A stretch of 64,000 bases of DNA from JAJEAO01 sp963667635 (lineage in GTDB: Bacteria > Acidobacteriota > Vicinamibacteria > Marinacidobacterales > Marinacidobacteraceae): positions 682,001-746,000 of the forward strand of contig OZ246946.1 of NCBI GenBank assembly GCA_965232015.1. Reading direction: 5' to 3'. The notes below the pieces were generated by a model that ran no database searches, was not told the origin of the DNA, and saw only the letters and a program-made list of their open reading frames with translations. Of this stretch, positions 15,535-25,706 are shown in pieces (positions within the stretch are counted from its first letter, which is position 1; every line of letters starts with the position of its first letter). The translations under genes were made by a program, and so were the position numbers.

Positions 15535-18500
15535 TCAGACGAACAGCAGCGCCGCCCGGGCGCGCTTCCCGGTGGCCCCGGAGATCGCCCGGACATAGAG
15601 CGCCTGCTGCCGGCGATAGGTGGCGAGCACGTCGGCGTGGTCGCCGGGACGGTCCGGATCGAAGGCGTCGGTCTTGAAGTCCACGATCGTGAACGGGCCG
15701 TCCGCCTCCTCCTGGAAAACGAGGTCGGCGATCCCCTGGACCATGACCGGGCCCGCGCTGTCGGCCGGGGCGGCCGGTTCCGCCGCGGCGTCGGCGACAG
15801 CGGCGTCCCCGTCCTCGAGGGCGAGCGCGGGAAGCGCCGACCAGTCCGGCGCCGGGTCGAAGGCGGAGTCCTCCCCGTCGGGCGCGATCGCCGCCCCTTC
15901 TCCGTCGGCCGGCAGGACGGCCTGCTCCCGGTGCAGAAGCGGGAGTTCGCGCCACGCGCGACCTCCCGCCTCGGCGCGGGCGGCGGCCTCGAGCAGCGGG
16001 TGGTCGAACGCCGTGAGCGCCGCCGCCGCGGCCGGGGACGCCAACTCCGCCGGGAGGTCGAGTTCGCGGACCGCGCGGCGGGCGGCGGCTTCCACCTCGG
16101 AGGCGGGCGCGCCGAACCGGACCGACTCGAGGATCCGATGCACCAGGGTGCCGAAGGCGGCCCCGCCGGGTCGCCGGGGGTCGCGGGAAACGGCTTCGAT
16201 GGCGACTTCCGCCGCGACGGCGTCCAGTCGCTCGACCGCGCCCTCCTCCGCGAGTTGCTTCGCGCCCGAGACCCGTCGCTCGGGCTCGGCCCCCTCGCGA
16301 AGCGCCCGCTCGCGCCGCTCGACGAAGGCCGCCTCGGCGGCGCGGCCCCGCCTCACCGCGTCCTCGGCGCCCGCCGACCTCAGGACCCGCCAACGCGAAA
16401 CGGCGCGGCGCCGCCAGGTCGGCCGGTCCGGCGGCGAGGCGCCCGTGGACGGCGCCGCGGGCGCCGTCGTCGGGGCCGATCCGGCGGCCGCCGCCGGTGC
16501 GATCTCGTGGAGCCGTCGTCCGGGCGGGTCGAGGAAGGCGGGCCGTTGCTGGTACTTCAGCTTCGCCACCGGACAGGCGAGGATGTCTCGGGCCCGCGTC
16601 ATCGCCACGTACAGCATCCGGTCGAACTCGGCCTTCTCTTCCTCGATCTCCGATTCCTGGTTCTCGATCAGATCCCAGGGACGAATCCCCTTGCCGAGGT
16701 CGCACGCCCACAGGTTTCTTTCGCGGGACACAAAGCGCGAGCCCACGCTGCCCCGCGAGTCGGTCACATCGCAGAGCACGACGACCGGGAACTCGAGCCC
16801 CTTCGCCGCGTGGATCGTCATCAGCCGGACGCCGCTCGTCTCCTCGTCCACCGCGCGCCCGGCAGAGGCGTCCTCGGCCTGCGCCTCCTCGTCGAGCTGC
16901 GCCACGAATCCGCGGAACGAGAGTCCTCCGCTGGCTTCGTAGAGCCTCGCCTCCTCGAGGAGCCGCCGCAGATTCGTGAGCACCTGCTCCGGGCTCCGCC
17001 ACAGCGCGAAAGCGATCTCGGCCCGGTGGGCGCCGAGGAGTTCGGAGAGCGTGACCGCGATGGGGCGCTCGTTCCGCCGGAGGTGGAGCCGGAACAGGAA
17101 CCCCAGAGCGTCCCGGATTTCGCTGTCGGCCGCCGGCGCGGAGGCGTCGAGCTCGATGGCGCCTGCCCGGTGGGGCCGCAGCCGGCCTCTCGTCCGCACG
17201 AATCGGAAGAGATCCTGGTCGGGGACGGCGAACAGCGGGCCGCGCAGCGTCGAATACACCGCGATCTCGTCCTCGGGAAACTCGATCGCGGTGAGCGCGG
17301 CGCGGAGGAACGTGAGCTCGGCGCTCCCGATGTAGGTCCGGACCGTGTTCAGCGAGTAGGGGATGTCGCGCTCGTGAAGCTCCTGGGCGAACGGCTGGGG
17401 GACCAGCTTCCAGGCCGATCGGAAACGGCGAAACAGGAGGCAGATGTCGCCCGGTCGGATCGGCCGCGGGTGGCCCTTGCGCTCCGGGTCGGCGATCCGC
17501 TGGCCGCTGTCGAGCAAGTCGCCCACGAAGCCGGCGACCCTTCGCGGTTCCTCCCGGGCGGCATCCCTGGCTTTCGTGTTCTGGATCGGGATGGCCCGCA
17601 CCGCCGGCCCCCCGGGGAGCGGGCCCCGCGTCGGGTGGAGCGGCTGGTAGGACACCGGAGCGGCGAGCGGAGCGGGTGCGCCCTCCGGAGCCGGAGCGTC
17701 CCGGCCCCTCTCCGGCCGGTGGACCGCCAGTGAGCGCGATGCTTCGAACAACGGCTCCATGACTTCGTTCACGAAGTCGCAGACCCCGGGGGTGGAACGG
17801 AAGTTGGAGGTCAGGTTCAGCTCGACGGCGCCCCCCCGGAGGAGCCGCGCCTTGACGCTTTGGTAGTGCGCGATGTCGGCGCCCCGGAACCGGTAGATGG
17901 ACTGCTTCGGGTCTCCGACGAGGCAGAGTCGCCCGGGGCGGGGCGTGGCGCGGCGCCAATCCCCGTTCGGCGGCTCGTCGGAGGTGAGCAGCAGCGCGAT
18001 CTCGGTCTGGATCGGATCCGTGTCCTGGTACTCGTCCACGACGACCTGCCGGAAGTGGTCCTGGAGTTCGCTGCGCACGTCCGGTGAGTCGCGCAGGAGG
18101 TCGCGGGTTCGCGCCAGCAGGTCGTGGAAGTCGAGGACGCCCGCTCGCCGCTTCGCGTCCTCGTAGAGGTCCACGAGTTCCCGCAGGTCCTCGCGCAGCA
18201 GCGCCGCCAGGTCTGCATTGGAGCGCTTCTGGAACTCGAGCAGGCGGGCCCGGAAGGCGTCCCGCCGGTTGCGGAGGTCGGGCGGGGCCCCGCGCGGCGG
18301 GTAGCCCCCGTAGGTCTGGACCTGCAGCGTGGCGAGCGCCTGCTCGGTCCATTCGGGGTCGCCCGCTCCCGCCTCCTCGCGGAGGCGGATCTCCTCCTCC
18401 AGAGCCGTCGCCGCGGCCATCGAGAAGGCCAGCCAGTTCGGCTTCGTCGCTCGCGTCCGTTCTTTCGGCGGCGCCGGTGGAATCGCCCGGTAGAGCACGG

Positions 18501-19191
18501 CGACTTCCTCGAGACCCGGCGCCGCCTTCCCGTCCGGCGTGAAGCCGCCCTCACGCATCAGACGGATGACTTCGCTCTCGCCGTCCCACGCCGGGCGGCT
18601 CCACGGCGCTTCGAAGTCGCGCGCCTCGAGGAGTTTGAGCCCGGCGTCGCGGAGGAGGTCCACCGGCTGGTTCCATTGATTCCGGCTGGGCCGGCGGAGC
18701 AGCCGTCGGATCCCCGGGCCCGGATCCTGGATCTGCGCCTCGAAGAAACGCCGGAACACGCGGTCGTAGAACGCGCGCTGTTCGGGCTGGCCGAGGATCC
18801 TGAAGCCGGGGTCCACTCCGGCTTCGACCGGGTACTCGCCGAGCAACGCGGCGCAGAAGGAGTGGATCGTCCCGATCGTGGCGTCCTCCAGCGACGCGAT
18901 CGCCCGCTCCAGCCGCCGCCGGACGACCGGATCGCGGTTTCCCGCTTCGGCCAGCCGGACCTCGAGGCTCTGTCGAATCCGCAGCCGCAGCTCCCCGCCC
19001 GCCTTCTCGGTGAACGTGATCGTCGCGATCCGACCGATGTCGGCGGTTCCCCGCGCCACCATCTCGACCACCCGGCTCACGACCGAGGTCGTCTTGCCGG
19101 TGCCGGCGGCCGCCTCCACGATCAGCGTCGTGTCGTGGTCGGAGCGCATCCGCTCGCGCGCCGGCGCGTCGGGGAGCTGGAGGTGGGTCAC
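15535..19191 (-). CDS. addA: AddA-like UvrD/RecB helicase-nuclease subunit
   Basis: A 1218-residue exodeoxyribonuclease V-type protein. It has a superfamily 1 helicase core: Walker A AAAGTGKTT (27-35), motif II VVVDEYQDTDP, motif III LVGDPKQSIYRFRGAD, motif VI RMLYVAMTRARD. A C-terminal RecB-type nuclease follows, with GIADLVFQ and VDFKTDAF as the D and DxK elements. It works with the upstream AddB-like gene in double-strand-break resection and degradation of linear phage DNA. It begins at a GTG that overlaps the AddB stop (GTGA, 19188-19191), so translation is coupled. An acidic Ala/Asp-rich linker lies before the nuclease domain. Confidence 0.9.
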   Translation of the reverse strand: MTHLQLPDAPARERMRSDHDTTLIVEAAAGTGKTTSVVSRVVEMVARGTADIGRIATITFTEKAGGELRLRIRQSLEVRLAEAGNRDPVVRRRLERAIASLEDATIGTIHSFCAALLGEYPVEAGVDPGFRILGQPEQRAFYDRVFRRFFEAQIQDPGPGIRRLLRRPSRNQWNQPVDLLRDAGLKLLEARDFEAPWSRPAWDGESEVIRLMREGGFTPDGKAAPGLEEVAVLYRAIPPAPPKERTRATKPNWLAFSMAAATALEEEIRLREEAGAGDPEWTEQALATLQVQTYGGYPPRGAPPDLRNRRDAFRARLLEFQKRSNADLAALLREDLRELVDLYEDAKRRAGVLDFHDLLARTRDLLRDSPDVRSELQDHFRQVVVDEYQDTDPIQTEIALLLTSDEPPNGDWRRATPRPGRLCLVGDPKQSIYRFRGADIAHYQSVKARLLRGGAVELNLTSNFRSTPGVCDFVNEVMEPLFEASRSLAVHRPERGRDAPAPEGAPAPLAAPVSYQPLHPTRGPLPGGPAVRAIPIQNTKARDAAREEPRRVAGFVGDLLDSGQRIADPERKGHPRPIRPGDICLLFRRFRSAWKLVPQPFAQELHERDIPYSLNTVRTYIGSAELTFLRAALTAIEFPEDEIAVYSTLRGPLFAVPDQDLFRFVRTRGRLRPHRAGAIELDASAPAADSEIRDALGFLFRLHLRRNERPIAVTLSELLGAHRAEIAFALWRSPEQVLTNLRRLLEEARLYEASGGLSFRGFVAQLDEEAQAEDASAGRAVDEETSGVRLMTIHAAKGLEFPVVVLCDVTDSRGSVGSRFVSRERNLWACDLGKGIRPWDLIENQESEIEEEKAEFDRMLYVAMTRARDILACPVAKLKYQQRPAFLDPPGRRLHEIAPAAAAGSAPTTAPAAPSTGASPPDRPTWRRRAVSRWRVLRSAGAEDAVRRGRAAEAAFVERRERALREGAEPERRVSGAKQLAEEGAVERLDAVAAEVAIEAVSRDPRRPGGAAFGTLVHRILESVRFGAPASEVEAAARRAVRELDLPAELASPAAAAALTAFDHPLLEAAARAEAGGRAWRELPLLHREQAVLPADGEGAAIAPDGEDSAFDPAPDWSALPALALEDGDAAVADAAAEPAAPADSAGPVMVQGIADLVFQEEADGPFTIVDFKTDAFDPDRPGDHADVLATYRRQQALYVRAISGATGKRARAALLFV

Positions 19192-22100
19192 GGCAGCGCC
19201 CTCACCGCGTCGAGAGGCTTCAGCACCTCCGCTGGCTTCGGCTTCAGCCGGTGGTGGAGCGCCGGTCGGGGACCGCAGATGCTCTGGTAGTCGCACCAGT
19301 CGCACGCGGTGAAGTAGCCGTCCCGGTACGGCGCGGCGGGGAACAGGCCCCGACGGATCGCCTCGTCGAGGCTCTCGACGAACCGGGCGAGCGTGTCCCG
19401 GACCTCCTTCGCGCGCGTGTCCACCACCGCCTCCCGGAAACCGCCGCGGTTCGTGGCGTAGTAGAGGCGGCCCTGCGCCACCTCCCGACCGCCCATTTCT
19501 TCCAGGGCGAGGGCGTAGAGCGCCGGTTGGAGCGCCCGGCCCCCGAACAGGATCCGCCAGTCGCTGGCGGGCTCGATGGAGGCCTTGCCCGTCTTGTAGT
19601 CGGTGACGCGGAGTTCGCCCCCGGGGAGCTGCTCGACCGCATCGATCGAGCCGTGCAGCCGGAGTCCGGAGGGCAGGGTCACCGGATCCGGCCGGCTGGC
19701 CGGGTCCTTCAGGATCCGGAGCGACCCCAGCCCGAAACCGAGCTCGGCCGCTAGCGGCGAAATCCGTTCCTCGGTGAAGCGACGGATGACTTCCCGCAGG
19801 TCGGCCCGGATGCCCGCCAGCTCGTCGTCCCGGATCGAAGCGACTGGTGGCGCGGTGCGCTCGCGCACCTCGGCCGCCACCTCGCGGAGCCGGAGGTCCA
19901 GCATGTCGAGCGCCGCGCCGAGCTTCTCGGGCGCGAGCGGGGCCATCGAGCGGAGGTCCTGGCCGACGTGGAACAGGACATCGTGGATCAGCGAGCCCCG
20001 GGTCAGCGGGTCGAGGTACGTCCGGGACTCGGGGCGTTCGATCGCCCGCATCCGCAGCGCGTTCTTCAGAAAGAACTGATAGGGGCACTCCGCGAAGGCC
20101 TGCAGCCCGGTCGCCGAGTAGGCGCGGACTCCGGTGCGGTAGCCCTCGAGCGCCGCCGCCGTTTCCGGGTCACCGCGGAGGACGAAGCCGTCCGCGCCCG
20201 TCCACTTGAATTGCTCGCGCAGCGCTTCCTGCCGCAGCGCCCGCGCGAGGAACGGCTCTCCGAGCACGAAGGCCGCCGCTCCCGGCCTGGGGTCGTTGCG
20301 ATCGCTCCCGAGAGCCGCCATGACCCGCGAGAGCCCGAACTCCCGACGATCCACGGCCCGGCCGCTCCTCACCGGCGCGCGCACTCGGGGAAACATCGGG
20401 AGGGCCTTCTCCGCCGCGGCTCGGATCGTTCCCAGCGTGGGGGCCGCGCCGCGCCCGGCGCGGAAGACCTCGGCCACGTAGTAGGAGGGCGCCTGCGGTC
20501 TGGCCTCGACGAGGTTCAGCGACGAGTAGCCGAGCACGAGCCTGCGCGTGGCCGCTCCCACCGCGATCCGCAGGAGGGTGCGCTCCCGCTCCCGCCGGTC
20601 GCGTCGCTGGGCGAGGCCTCCCCCCAGCCGGGCCCGCACCCGGTCCCGCAGCATGGGATCCTGCCGGACGACCCGGGGGAAGCCGTGTTCCTCCATCCCC
20701 GTCACCACGACGACATCGAAGGAAAGTCCGCGCGCCGCTTCGACGGGTCCCAACCAGACCCGGCCGTAGCGGGACCCGCGGGAGCGGGTCACGACCTCGC
20801 CGAGTCGGCGGCCGAGGTGGTCCCGGACCGCGGCGAGATCCGCTGCCCCGCCCGCCCAGGGAGGCTCCGCTCCGACGAGGTGTTCGATGACGCTGGCGGG
20901 CTCGGCGAGGGCGGTTTCCGCGAGGTCGCGCAGCGGCTCGGTCCACTCCTCCCACGGGCGCCTGGTCCGGCGGAGCGCCTCGAGCCTGCGCACGATCGGG
21001 AGTGCGGTCCGGCGGAGGGCGTCGAGGTCCCGTCGCTCGCGGCCCGCCGAGTTTCCGCCGGCCTCGCCCGCTTCCTCCCGTTCGATGGCTGCCAGCTCCC
21101 GGTCGCGGGCGACCAGGCGACTCTCCCACCGGTCCGCTCCCTGAAGGACCGCCGCATCGAGAAGGATCTGCTCCCAGCGCCGGGGACGGACCGCGGCCCC
21201 GGCGTCGGCCGCCGGAGTCTGTCCGAGCGAGAGGTACTCGGCGAAGCAGGCCGCCGAGAGGTCCTCGATGGCGCAATCGAGCAGGGCGAGGAAGGCCCGC
21301 AGGGCCGGGTGCGGCAGTCGGGCGCCGGATTCGAAGAAGGCCGGAACGCCCGCCCGGCGGAAGGGCTGGTGATACCTGCCGGCGTTGCGGGAGGTTCGGT
21401 GCGTGAGCAGCACCGCCATCCGATCGAAGGGCACTCCGTCGCGAGCCGCGTCGAGGCAGACGCGAGCGGCTTCGAGCGCCTCCGCGGCGGCGCCCGGGGC
21501 GGCGATCACCGCGACGGTGTCGTCCTCCGGCGGCGCGCGCCAATCGTCCGAGCCGGCGGTGAAGAGGCGCCGCTGGGCGGCGGCGAGAGCGTCGTCCTCG
21601 GGGGATGGCTCGGGGGCGCCGCTCTCCTCGTGTGGCTCGGCGCCGATGCGGCGGAGCGCGACCAGCGTCTCGTCCGGGGTCTCTTCCTCAATCTCTTCCG
21701 GGGTCTTTTCGCCTCCGTGAGGCAGCGTCCACAGCACATCGGGAGACCGAGCGCAAAGCGCCGCCGCGAACCGGATCGAGGCCTCGTCCGGGAGCGGGAC
21801 GTCGAGGAAGGCGGCGGGGAGACCGACGGGGTGGGGTGAAGGAGCGCCGCGGTCCGCGACCCGGGCGCCGGCGATCCGGAGCGCCTCCGCGCGGTCGGCG
21901 AACCGCCCGGCGGCGAGCGCCTCGGCGTAGCCGCGGTAGAGCCGTCCGACGGTCGGGTCGAGTCGTTGGACCGCGCCGGGGGGCGCCATCGCGAGGCGCA
22001 GCTCCTCGAACGTCGCGGCGAGGGCCCGAGTGATCCCCGGGCCGTCGGCGACGGGAGCCAGGCGATCGAGGGCCCGGTTCTCCCGGGCGCGATGAACCAG

Positions 22101-22382
22101 CCTGGCCACCAGGCCGAGCCGGTCGGCGTGTCTCAGGGGAGTGAGCCGGCGATCGGCGAGGCCGGGGGCGGCGAGCGCTTCCACCAGGATGGAGAACCCG
22201 AAGCGGTGCGCTCCGAACAGCGCCCCGCGGCGCTCGGCGACCTCGTGAGTGAGCCGGTCGGCGGCGTGTCGGCGATGCCCGACGACGAGAAAGGGCTGTC
22301 CCGGCGGCAGCTCGAGCAGGAAGTCGCGAGCCGCGCGGATCCGGGTCCGGGCGCGCGGCCCGGCCAGGAACGTCACCCCCAT
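19188..22382 (-). CDS. addB: AddB-like nuclease subunit with Fe-S cysteines
   Basis: A 1064-residue partner of AddA. The N-terminal inactivated helicase-like half lacks a Walker A lysine. The C-terminal PD-(D/E)XK nuclease has GSIDAVEQ and VTDYKTGK. Four cysteines frame the nuclease domain, one in FAECPYQFFLKNAL and three in TACDWCDYQSICG, the 4Fe-4S staple typical of AddB and Cas4. It is first in a two-gene operon, starting at 22382 with MGVTFLAGPRARTR, and overlapping addA by 4 nt. The organism probably uses AddAB rather than RecBCD for break repair. Confidence 0.87.
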   Translation of the reverse strand: MGVTFLAGPRARTRIRAARDFLLELPPGQPFLVVGHRRHAADRLTHEVAERRGALFGAHRFGFSILVEALAAPGLADRRLTPLRHADRLGLVARLVHRARENRALDRLAPVADGPGITRALAATFEELRLAMAPPGAVQRLDPTVGRLYRGYAEALAAGRFADRAEALRIAGARVADRGAPSPHPVGLPAAFLDVPLPDEASIRFAAALCARSPDVLWTLPHGGEKTPEEIEEETPDETLVALRRIGAEPHEESGAPEPSPEDDALAAAQRRLFTAGSDDWRAPPEDDTVAVIAAPGAAAEALEAARVCLDAARDGVPFDRMAVLLTHRTSRNAGRYHQPFRRAGVPAFFESGARLPHPALRAFLALLDCAIEDLSAACFAEYLSLGQTPAADAGAAVRPRRWEQILLDAAVLQGADRWESRLVARDRELAAIEREEAGEAGGNSAGRERRDLDALRRTALPIVRRLEALRRTRRPWEEWTEPLRDLAETALAEPASVIEHLVGAEPPWAGGAADLAAVRDHLGRRLGEVVTRSRGSRYGRVWLGPVEAARGLSFDVVVVTGMEEHGFPRVVRQDPMLRDRVRARLGGGLAQRRDRRERERTLLRIAVGAATRRLVLGYSSLNLVEARPQAPSYYVAEVFRAGRGAAPTLGTIRAAAEKALPMFPRVRAPVRSGRAVDRREFGLSRVMAALGSDRNDPRPGAAAFVLGEPFLARALRQEALREQFKWTGADGFVLRGDPETAAALEGYRTGVRAYSATGLQAFAECPYQFFLKNALRMRAIERPESRTYLDPLTRGSLIHDVLFHVGQDLRSMAPLAPEKLGAALDMLDLRLREVAAEVRERTAPPVASIRDDELAGIRADLREVIRRFTEERISPLAAELGFGLGSLRILKDPASRPDPVTLPSGLRLHGSIDAVEQLPGGELRVTDYKTGKASIEPASDWRILFGGRALQPALYALALEEMGGREVAQGRLYYATNRGGFREAVVDTRAKEVRDTLARFVESLDEAIRRGLFPAAPYRDGYFTACDWCDYQSICGPRPALHHRLKPKPAEVLKPLDAVRALP

Positions 22383-22558
22383 CGCGGCCGAACTATACGG
22401 AGAGGGGGTGACAGATCGCGACCTGCCGGGCTCTCAGTACCATCGTGACGGACCTCTCGCGCCGGTGCGGTCCTTGCCCGCGGCAAGCGCGGTGTTCTAC
22501 GATTTTTCATCCGTATGCCGCCCGCGCTCGGCGGCGGTGTGTCCCCATGGAGGCCCGT

Positions 22559-24277
22559 ATGTCGTTTCTGAAGTCCCGGTTGTGCTCCGGTTGGCCGCAG
22601 TTGGCCGCGGTCCTGGGGGCCCTCGCGCTCCTCGCGCCGGCGGCGGGCCTCGCCCAGGAAGAGGAGCGGGAGCCTCTGAACCGGCGCGAGGTCTCGCGGG
22701 CGATCGAGATCGCCGAGGACCACATGGACGACGCCGAGGACGCGGAGCGCGACGGCGACATGGAAGCGGCCCAGGCGGCCTGGAGCCAGGCGGGCGGGTT
22801 CTACCTCCGGGTGCTTCAGGACTATCCCGACCGCCACGACGTGCGGCTCGCGCTGGCGCGGATCTACGTGAAGTTCGGGGAGTGGGAGAACGTCGCCGAG
22901 ACCTATTCCCTCGCGGTCGAGGGACTCGAGGACGACGCCGAGATCCTCGAGGCGTGGACCGAGATGACCAACGCCTATTCCATGATGGAGGACGATCTCC
23001 AGGTCATCGAGGCGGGCCGGAGAGTCCTCGAGCTGAATCCGAGTCCGGACGCGGCGATCTATCTCGGTGTTGGTGCCGCGATGGCGCGCCAGGGCCAGTT
23101 CGAGGGCGCTTCCGAGATGGCCGAGGCCGCTCTCGCGCTCGAGCCGGACAGCGCGGTGGCGCACCAGACGCTCGGTCTGGCCGCCTTCGCCGCGCAGGAC
23201 TTCGAGGCCGCCGAGGCCTCGTTCCGGCGCGCCGTCGAGCTCGACGCCACCACCGCGCGCGCTCACGCCGGGCTCGCGGACATCTACTTCGCCCGCGAGG
23301 AGTACCAGGCGGCGGTGGACGCCGCGACCGCCGCGCTCGACCTGAACGACCAGCTCACCGCCGCCTACGGGATCCGGGGCAAGGCGAACAACGCCCTCGG
23401 GAACCAGCAGCAGGCCCACGGCGACCTCGCCATGGCGATCACGGTGAACGCCGACGACCCGGCCGCGAATCTCGCCTTCGCGCAGGTGTACGAGTCGCAG
23501 GACAACACCGGGCAGGCCACCAGCTACTACCAGAAGGTGACCCAGCTCGAGAACTCGCCGCCGGCGTCCCGCGCTCTCGCCCACGCCGCGCTCGGCCGGT
23601 ACGCGCTCGCTGCGCAGAACGTGGACGAAGGCCTCCAGCACATGCAGGCCGCCGCCGAGGCGGACTCCTCCGCGGAGGGCGTCATGACCGGTCTCGGCCA
23701 GGCCTGGTTCGAGAAGGCGAAGGCCTCGCGCCGGGCGCAGGATCTCGCCGGAGCGCTCGAAGCGGCCTCGCAGGCGGTCGCGGCTGACGGGGACGACCCG
23801 CGGTACCAGGTTGAGCGCGGCATCGCGATGGTGCTCTCGCAGACGGACGTGGCCGGCGCCCTGCCGATCCTCGAGGGCGCGCTTCCGATGCTCCCCGCGG
23901 ACGCCGAGCCGGGCGATGTCGCGGTGGCTCACTACGCGCTCGGCCAGGCCTACCTGGGCTCCAACAACTTCGCCGGGGCCGAGACGCAGTTCTCGGAGGC
24001 CACCATGAAGCTGGATTCGTGGGGCGAGCCCTTCCGGATGCTGGCGTGGGCCCACGCCGCGCAGGTCGCCTACGGGCCCTGCAAACTGAAGGACGCCTCC
24101 TTCGGAGAACGCCTCACGGCCGCCGGGGTCGGCTGTCCGGCCAGCGCCTCCGACTACGAGCGCGTGGAATCGGCCGCCGCCGCCTACGCGAGCGCCGCCG
24201 AGAAGGGCTCGGTGGACCCGGGCCTCGCCGAGAGGCTCGCCGTCCTCCAGGAGGTCAGGAATCAGGTCGTCGAGTAG
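22559..24277 (+). CDS. Exported tetratricopeptide-repeat protein
   Basis: A 572-residue protein with an N-terminal signal peptide (LAAVLGALALLAPAAGLAQ, about 15-33) and a string of TPR units from about residue 70 to 490, for example AHQTLGLAAFAAQDFEAAEASFRRA and AHYALGQAYLGSNNFAGAE, written here as separate units. The start at 22559 is supported by GGAGG 5 nt upstream, better than the ATG at 22547. Two cysteines near the end (GPCKLK and VGCPA) could form a disulfide in the periplasm. TPR proteins of this kind act as scaffolds for envelope assembly; no specific partner is evident. Confidence 0.85.
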   Translation: MSFLKSRLCSGWPQLAAVLGALALLAPAAGLAQEEEREPLNRREVSRAIEIAEDHMDDAEDAERDGDMEAAQAAWSQAGGFYLRVLQDYPDRHDVRLALARIYVKFGEWENVAETYSLAVEGLEDDAEILEAWTEMTNAYSMMEDDLQVIEAGRRVLELNPSPDAAIYLGVGAAMARQGQFEGASEMAEAALALEPDSAVAHQTLGLAAFAAQDFEAAEASFRRAVELDATTARAHAGLADIYFAREEYQAAVDAATAALDLNDQLTAAYGIRGKANNALGNQQQAHGDLAMAITVNADDPAANLAFAQVYESQDNTGQATSYYQKVTQLENSPPASRALAHAALGRYALAAQNVDEGLQHMQAAAEADSSAEGVMTGLGQAWFEKAKASRRAQDLAGALEAASQAVAADGDDPRYQVERGIAMVLSQTDVAGALPILEGALPMLPADAEPGDVAVAHYALGQAYLGSNNFAGAETQFSEATMKLDSWGEPFRMLAWAHAAQVAYGPCKLKDASFGERLTAAGVGCPASASDYERVESAAAAYASAAEKGSVDPGLAERLAVLQEVRNQVVE

Positions 24278-24335
24278 TCCCAGCGCTCTGACGGTCTCCG
24301 ACCACCTCGACTGGCTCGCCCCCCGCGCGGGGGCG

Positions 24336-25463
24336 ATGCTGGAGATGCTCGGGGACTTCGTGCGCGTGGAGTCTCCGTCGGACCATCCGGATGACACCCG
24401 GCGGATGGGCGAGCGCGCCGTCGCCGCCCTGACCGAGAGCGCCGTTTCCTTCCTCGCCGGAGCGGAAGCGGACTCGGTTCCCGGCGACGGTCCGGGTGCG
24501 GTCGCCCGCGGCCCGCACCGGCGCATCCGCCTCCCCGGGGCCGAGGCGGGCGCGCGTCCGTTGCTGCTGCTCGGCCACCTCGACACGGTCTGGGAGCGCG
24601 GCACGCTCGACGAGCTTCCCTGGCGAATCGAAGACGGAATCGCCCGGGGACCCGGGGTCTATGACATGAAGGCGGGCCTGGTCCAGACGATCTGGGCGCT
24701 GAGGTCGCTCGACCGCCGGAGGCTCGCGCCGCGCCGTCCGGTCACCGTGGTCTGGAACACCGACGAGGAAGTCGGCAGCGGGACGAGCGCCGATCTGATC
24801 GCGGAGGAGGCCGCCGGCTGCGCGGCCTGTCTGGTCATGGAGCCGTCGCTCCCCGGTGGAGGCGCGAAGACGATGCGGCGCGGCGTGGGCGTACTCGAAG
24901 TCCGGGTGGAGGGCCGCGCCGCCCACGCCGGGCTCGATCCGGAACGCGGGATCAGCGCGGTGGCCGAGCTGTCGCGCATCGTCCTCGCCGCCGAGGCGCT
25001 CAGCGCTGCCGAGCGCGGGCTCACGGTGAACGTGGGGCTCTTCCGGGGAGGGACCCGCTCCAACGTGATCCCGGCCCTCGCGACCGCGACCGTGGACGTG
25101 AGGATGGACGACCCGGCCGCCGGCGAAGCGCTGATCGCCTCGCTCCGCGGGCTCGGCGGCGTCCACCCGGAGACGCGCGTCACCTGGACCGGTGGGACGA
25201 ACCGGCCTCCGCTGGTGCGCACGCCGGAGGTGGCGGCGCTCTACCGCCGCGCCCGGCGCATCGCCGCGAGCCTCGACTGGGAGCTCGGGGAAGGCGGGGC
25301 GGGGGGCGGTTCGGACGGGAACATCGCGGCTTCGGTGGGCGCTCCGGTCCTCGACGGGCTCGGGCCCGAAGGCGACGGCGCCCACGCCCGGCGCGAACAC
25401 GTCCGGGTGGATGATCTGCCCCGCCGCGCCGCCCTCCTCGCCGCCCTCCTCACCGACCTCTGA
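24336..25463 (+). CDS. M20 family peptidase (glutamate carboxypeptidase-like)
   Basis: A 375-residue zinc peptidase of the CPG2-like M20 branch. The motifs are H81-x-D83 (LLGHLDTVWERG), D110 (GVYDMKAG), E144-E145 (NTDEEVGSG) and a late His in GDGAHARREHV. The loop GGGSDGN is also characteristic. It starts 58 nt after the TPR gene, at 24336; a somewhat longer N-terminus in the same frame (SDHLDWLAPRAGA) is conserved-looking but lacks a usual start codon. It has no signal peptide, so is probably cytoplasmic. It is distinct from the M20 gene at 9206-10531. Confidence 0.85.
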   Translation: MLEMLGDFVRVESPSDHPDDTRRMGERAVAALTESAVSFLAGAEADSVPGDGPGAVARGPHRRIRLPGAEAGARPLLLLGHLDTVWERGTLDELPWRIEDGIARGPGVYDMKAGLVQTIWALRSLDRRRLAPRRPVTVVWNTDEEVGSGTSADLIAEEAAGCAACLVMEPSLPGGGAKTMRRGVGVLEVRVEGRAAHAGLDPERGISAVAELSRIVLAAEALSAAERGLTVNVGLFRGGTRSNVIPALATATVDVRMDDPAAGEALIASLRGLGGVHPETRVTWTGGTNRPPLVRTPEVAALYRRARRIAASLDWELGEGGAGGGSDGNIAASVGAPVLDGLGPEGDGAHARREHVRVDDLPRRAALLAALLTDL

Positions 25464-25482
25464 GCGTGGAGCGCTCTGGAGC

Positions 25483-25500
25483 GCCGGACTCCAGTCCGGC
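25483..25500. repeat. Dispersed palindrome GCCGGACTCCAGTCCGGC
   Basis: A perfect 8-bp-arm inverted repeat with CC between arms, 20 nt after the stop of the M20 peptidase. A partial inverse copy is at 25801-25815 on the other side of the tandem repeat block, and the same core is inside the SSS gene at 12252-12269. Together these frame the 371-bp gap 25464-25834. Confidence 0.7.
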
Positions 25501-25528
25501 AATTCACCGAGGGCATGCGGGCCGCGGC

Positions 25529-25706
25529 GCCGCTCTCCAGAGCGGCACGATGGAGCACCGTATGGAGCGCCGCTCTCCAGAGCGGCACGATGGAGCGCCG
25601 TATGGAGCGCCGCTATCCAGAGCGGCACGATGGAGCGCCGTATGGAGCGCCGCTCTCCAGAGCGGCACGATGGAGCGCCGTATGGAGCGCCGCTCTCCAG
25701 AGCGGC
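25529..25706. repeat. Five-copy 40-bp tandem repeat with hairpin core
   Basis: The 18-bp hairpin GCCGCTCTCCAGAGCGGC begins at 25529, 25569, 25609 (one change, TAT for TCT), 25649 and 25689, exactly 40 bp apart, joined by ACGATGGAGCGCCGTATGGA-type linkers. A reverse-orientation copy, GCCGCTCTGGAGAGCGGC, stands alone at 25760-25777. The block lies between the M20 peptidase and the pterin dehydratase gene. The reading frames through it are open only because the unit length and composition avoid stops, and they are not taken as coding. Confidence 0.85.

Noticed and set aside
15187..17733. 848-codon plus-strand frame opposite addA
   Set aside because: Antisense frame in a very GC-rich gene; Arg/Pro/Gly-rich, no domain, while the minus strand carries clear helicase motifs.
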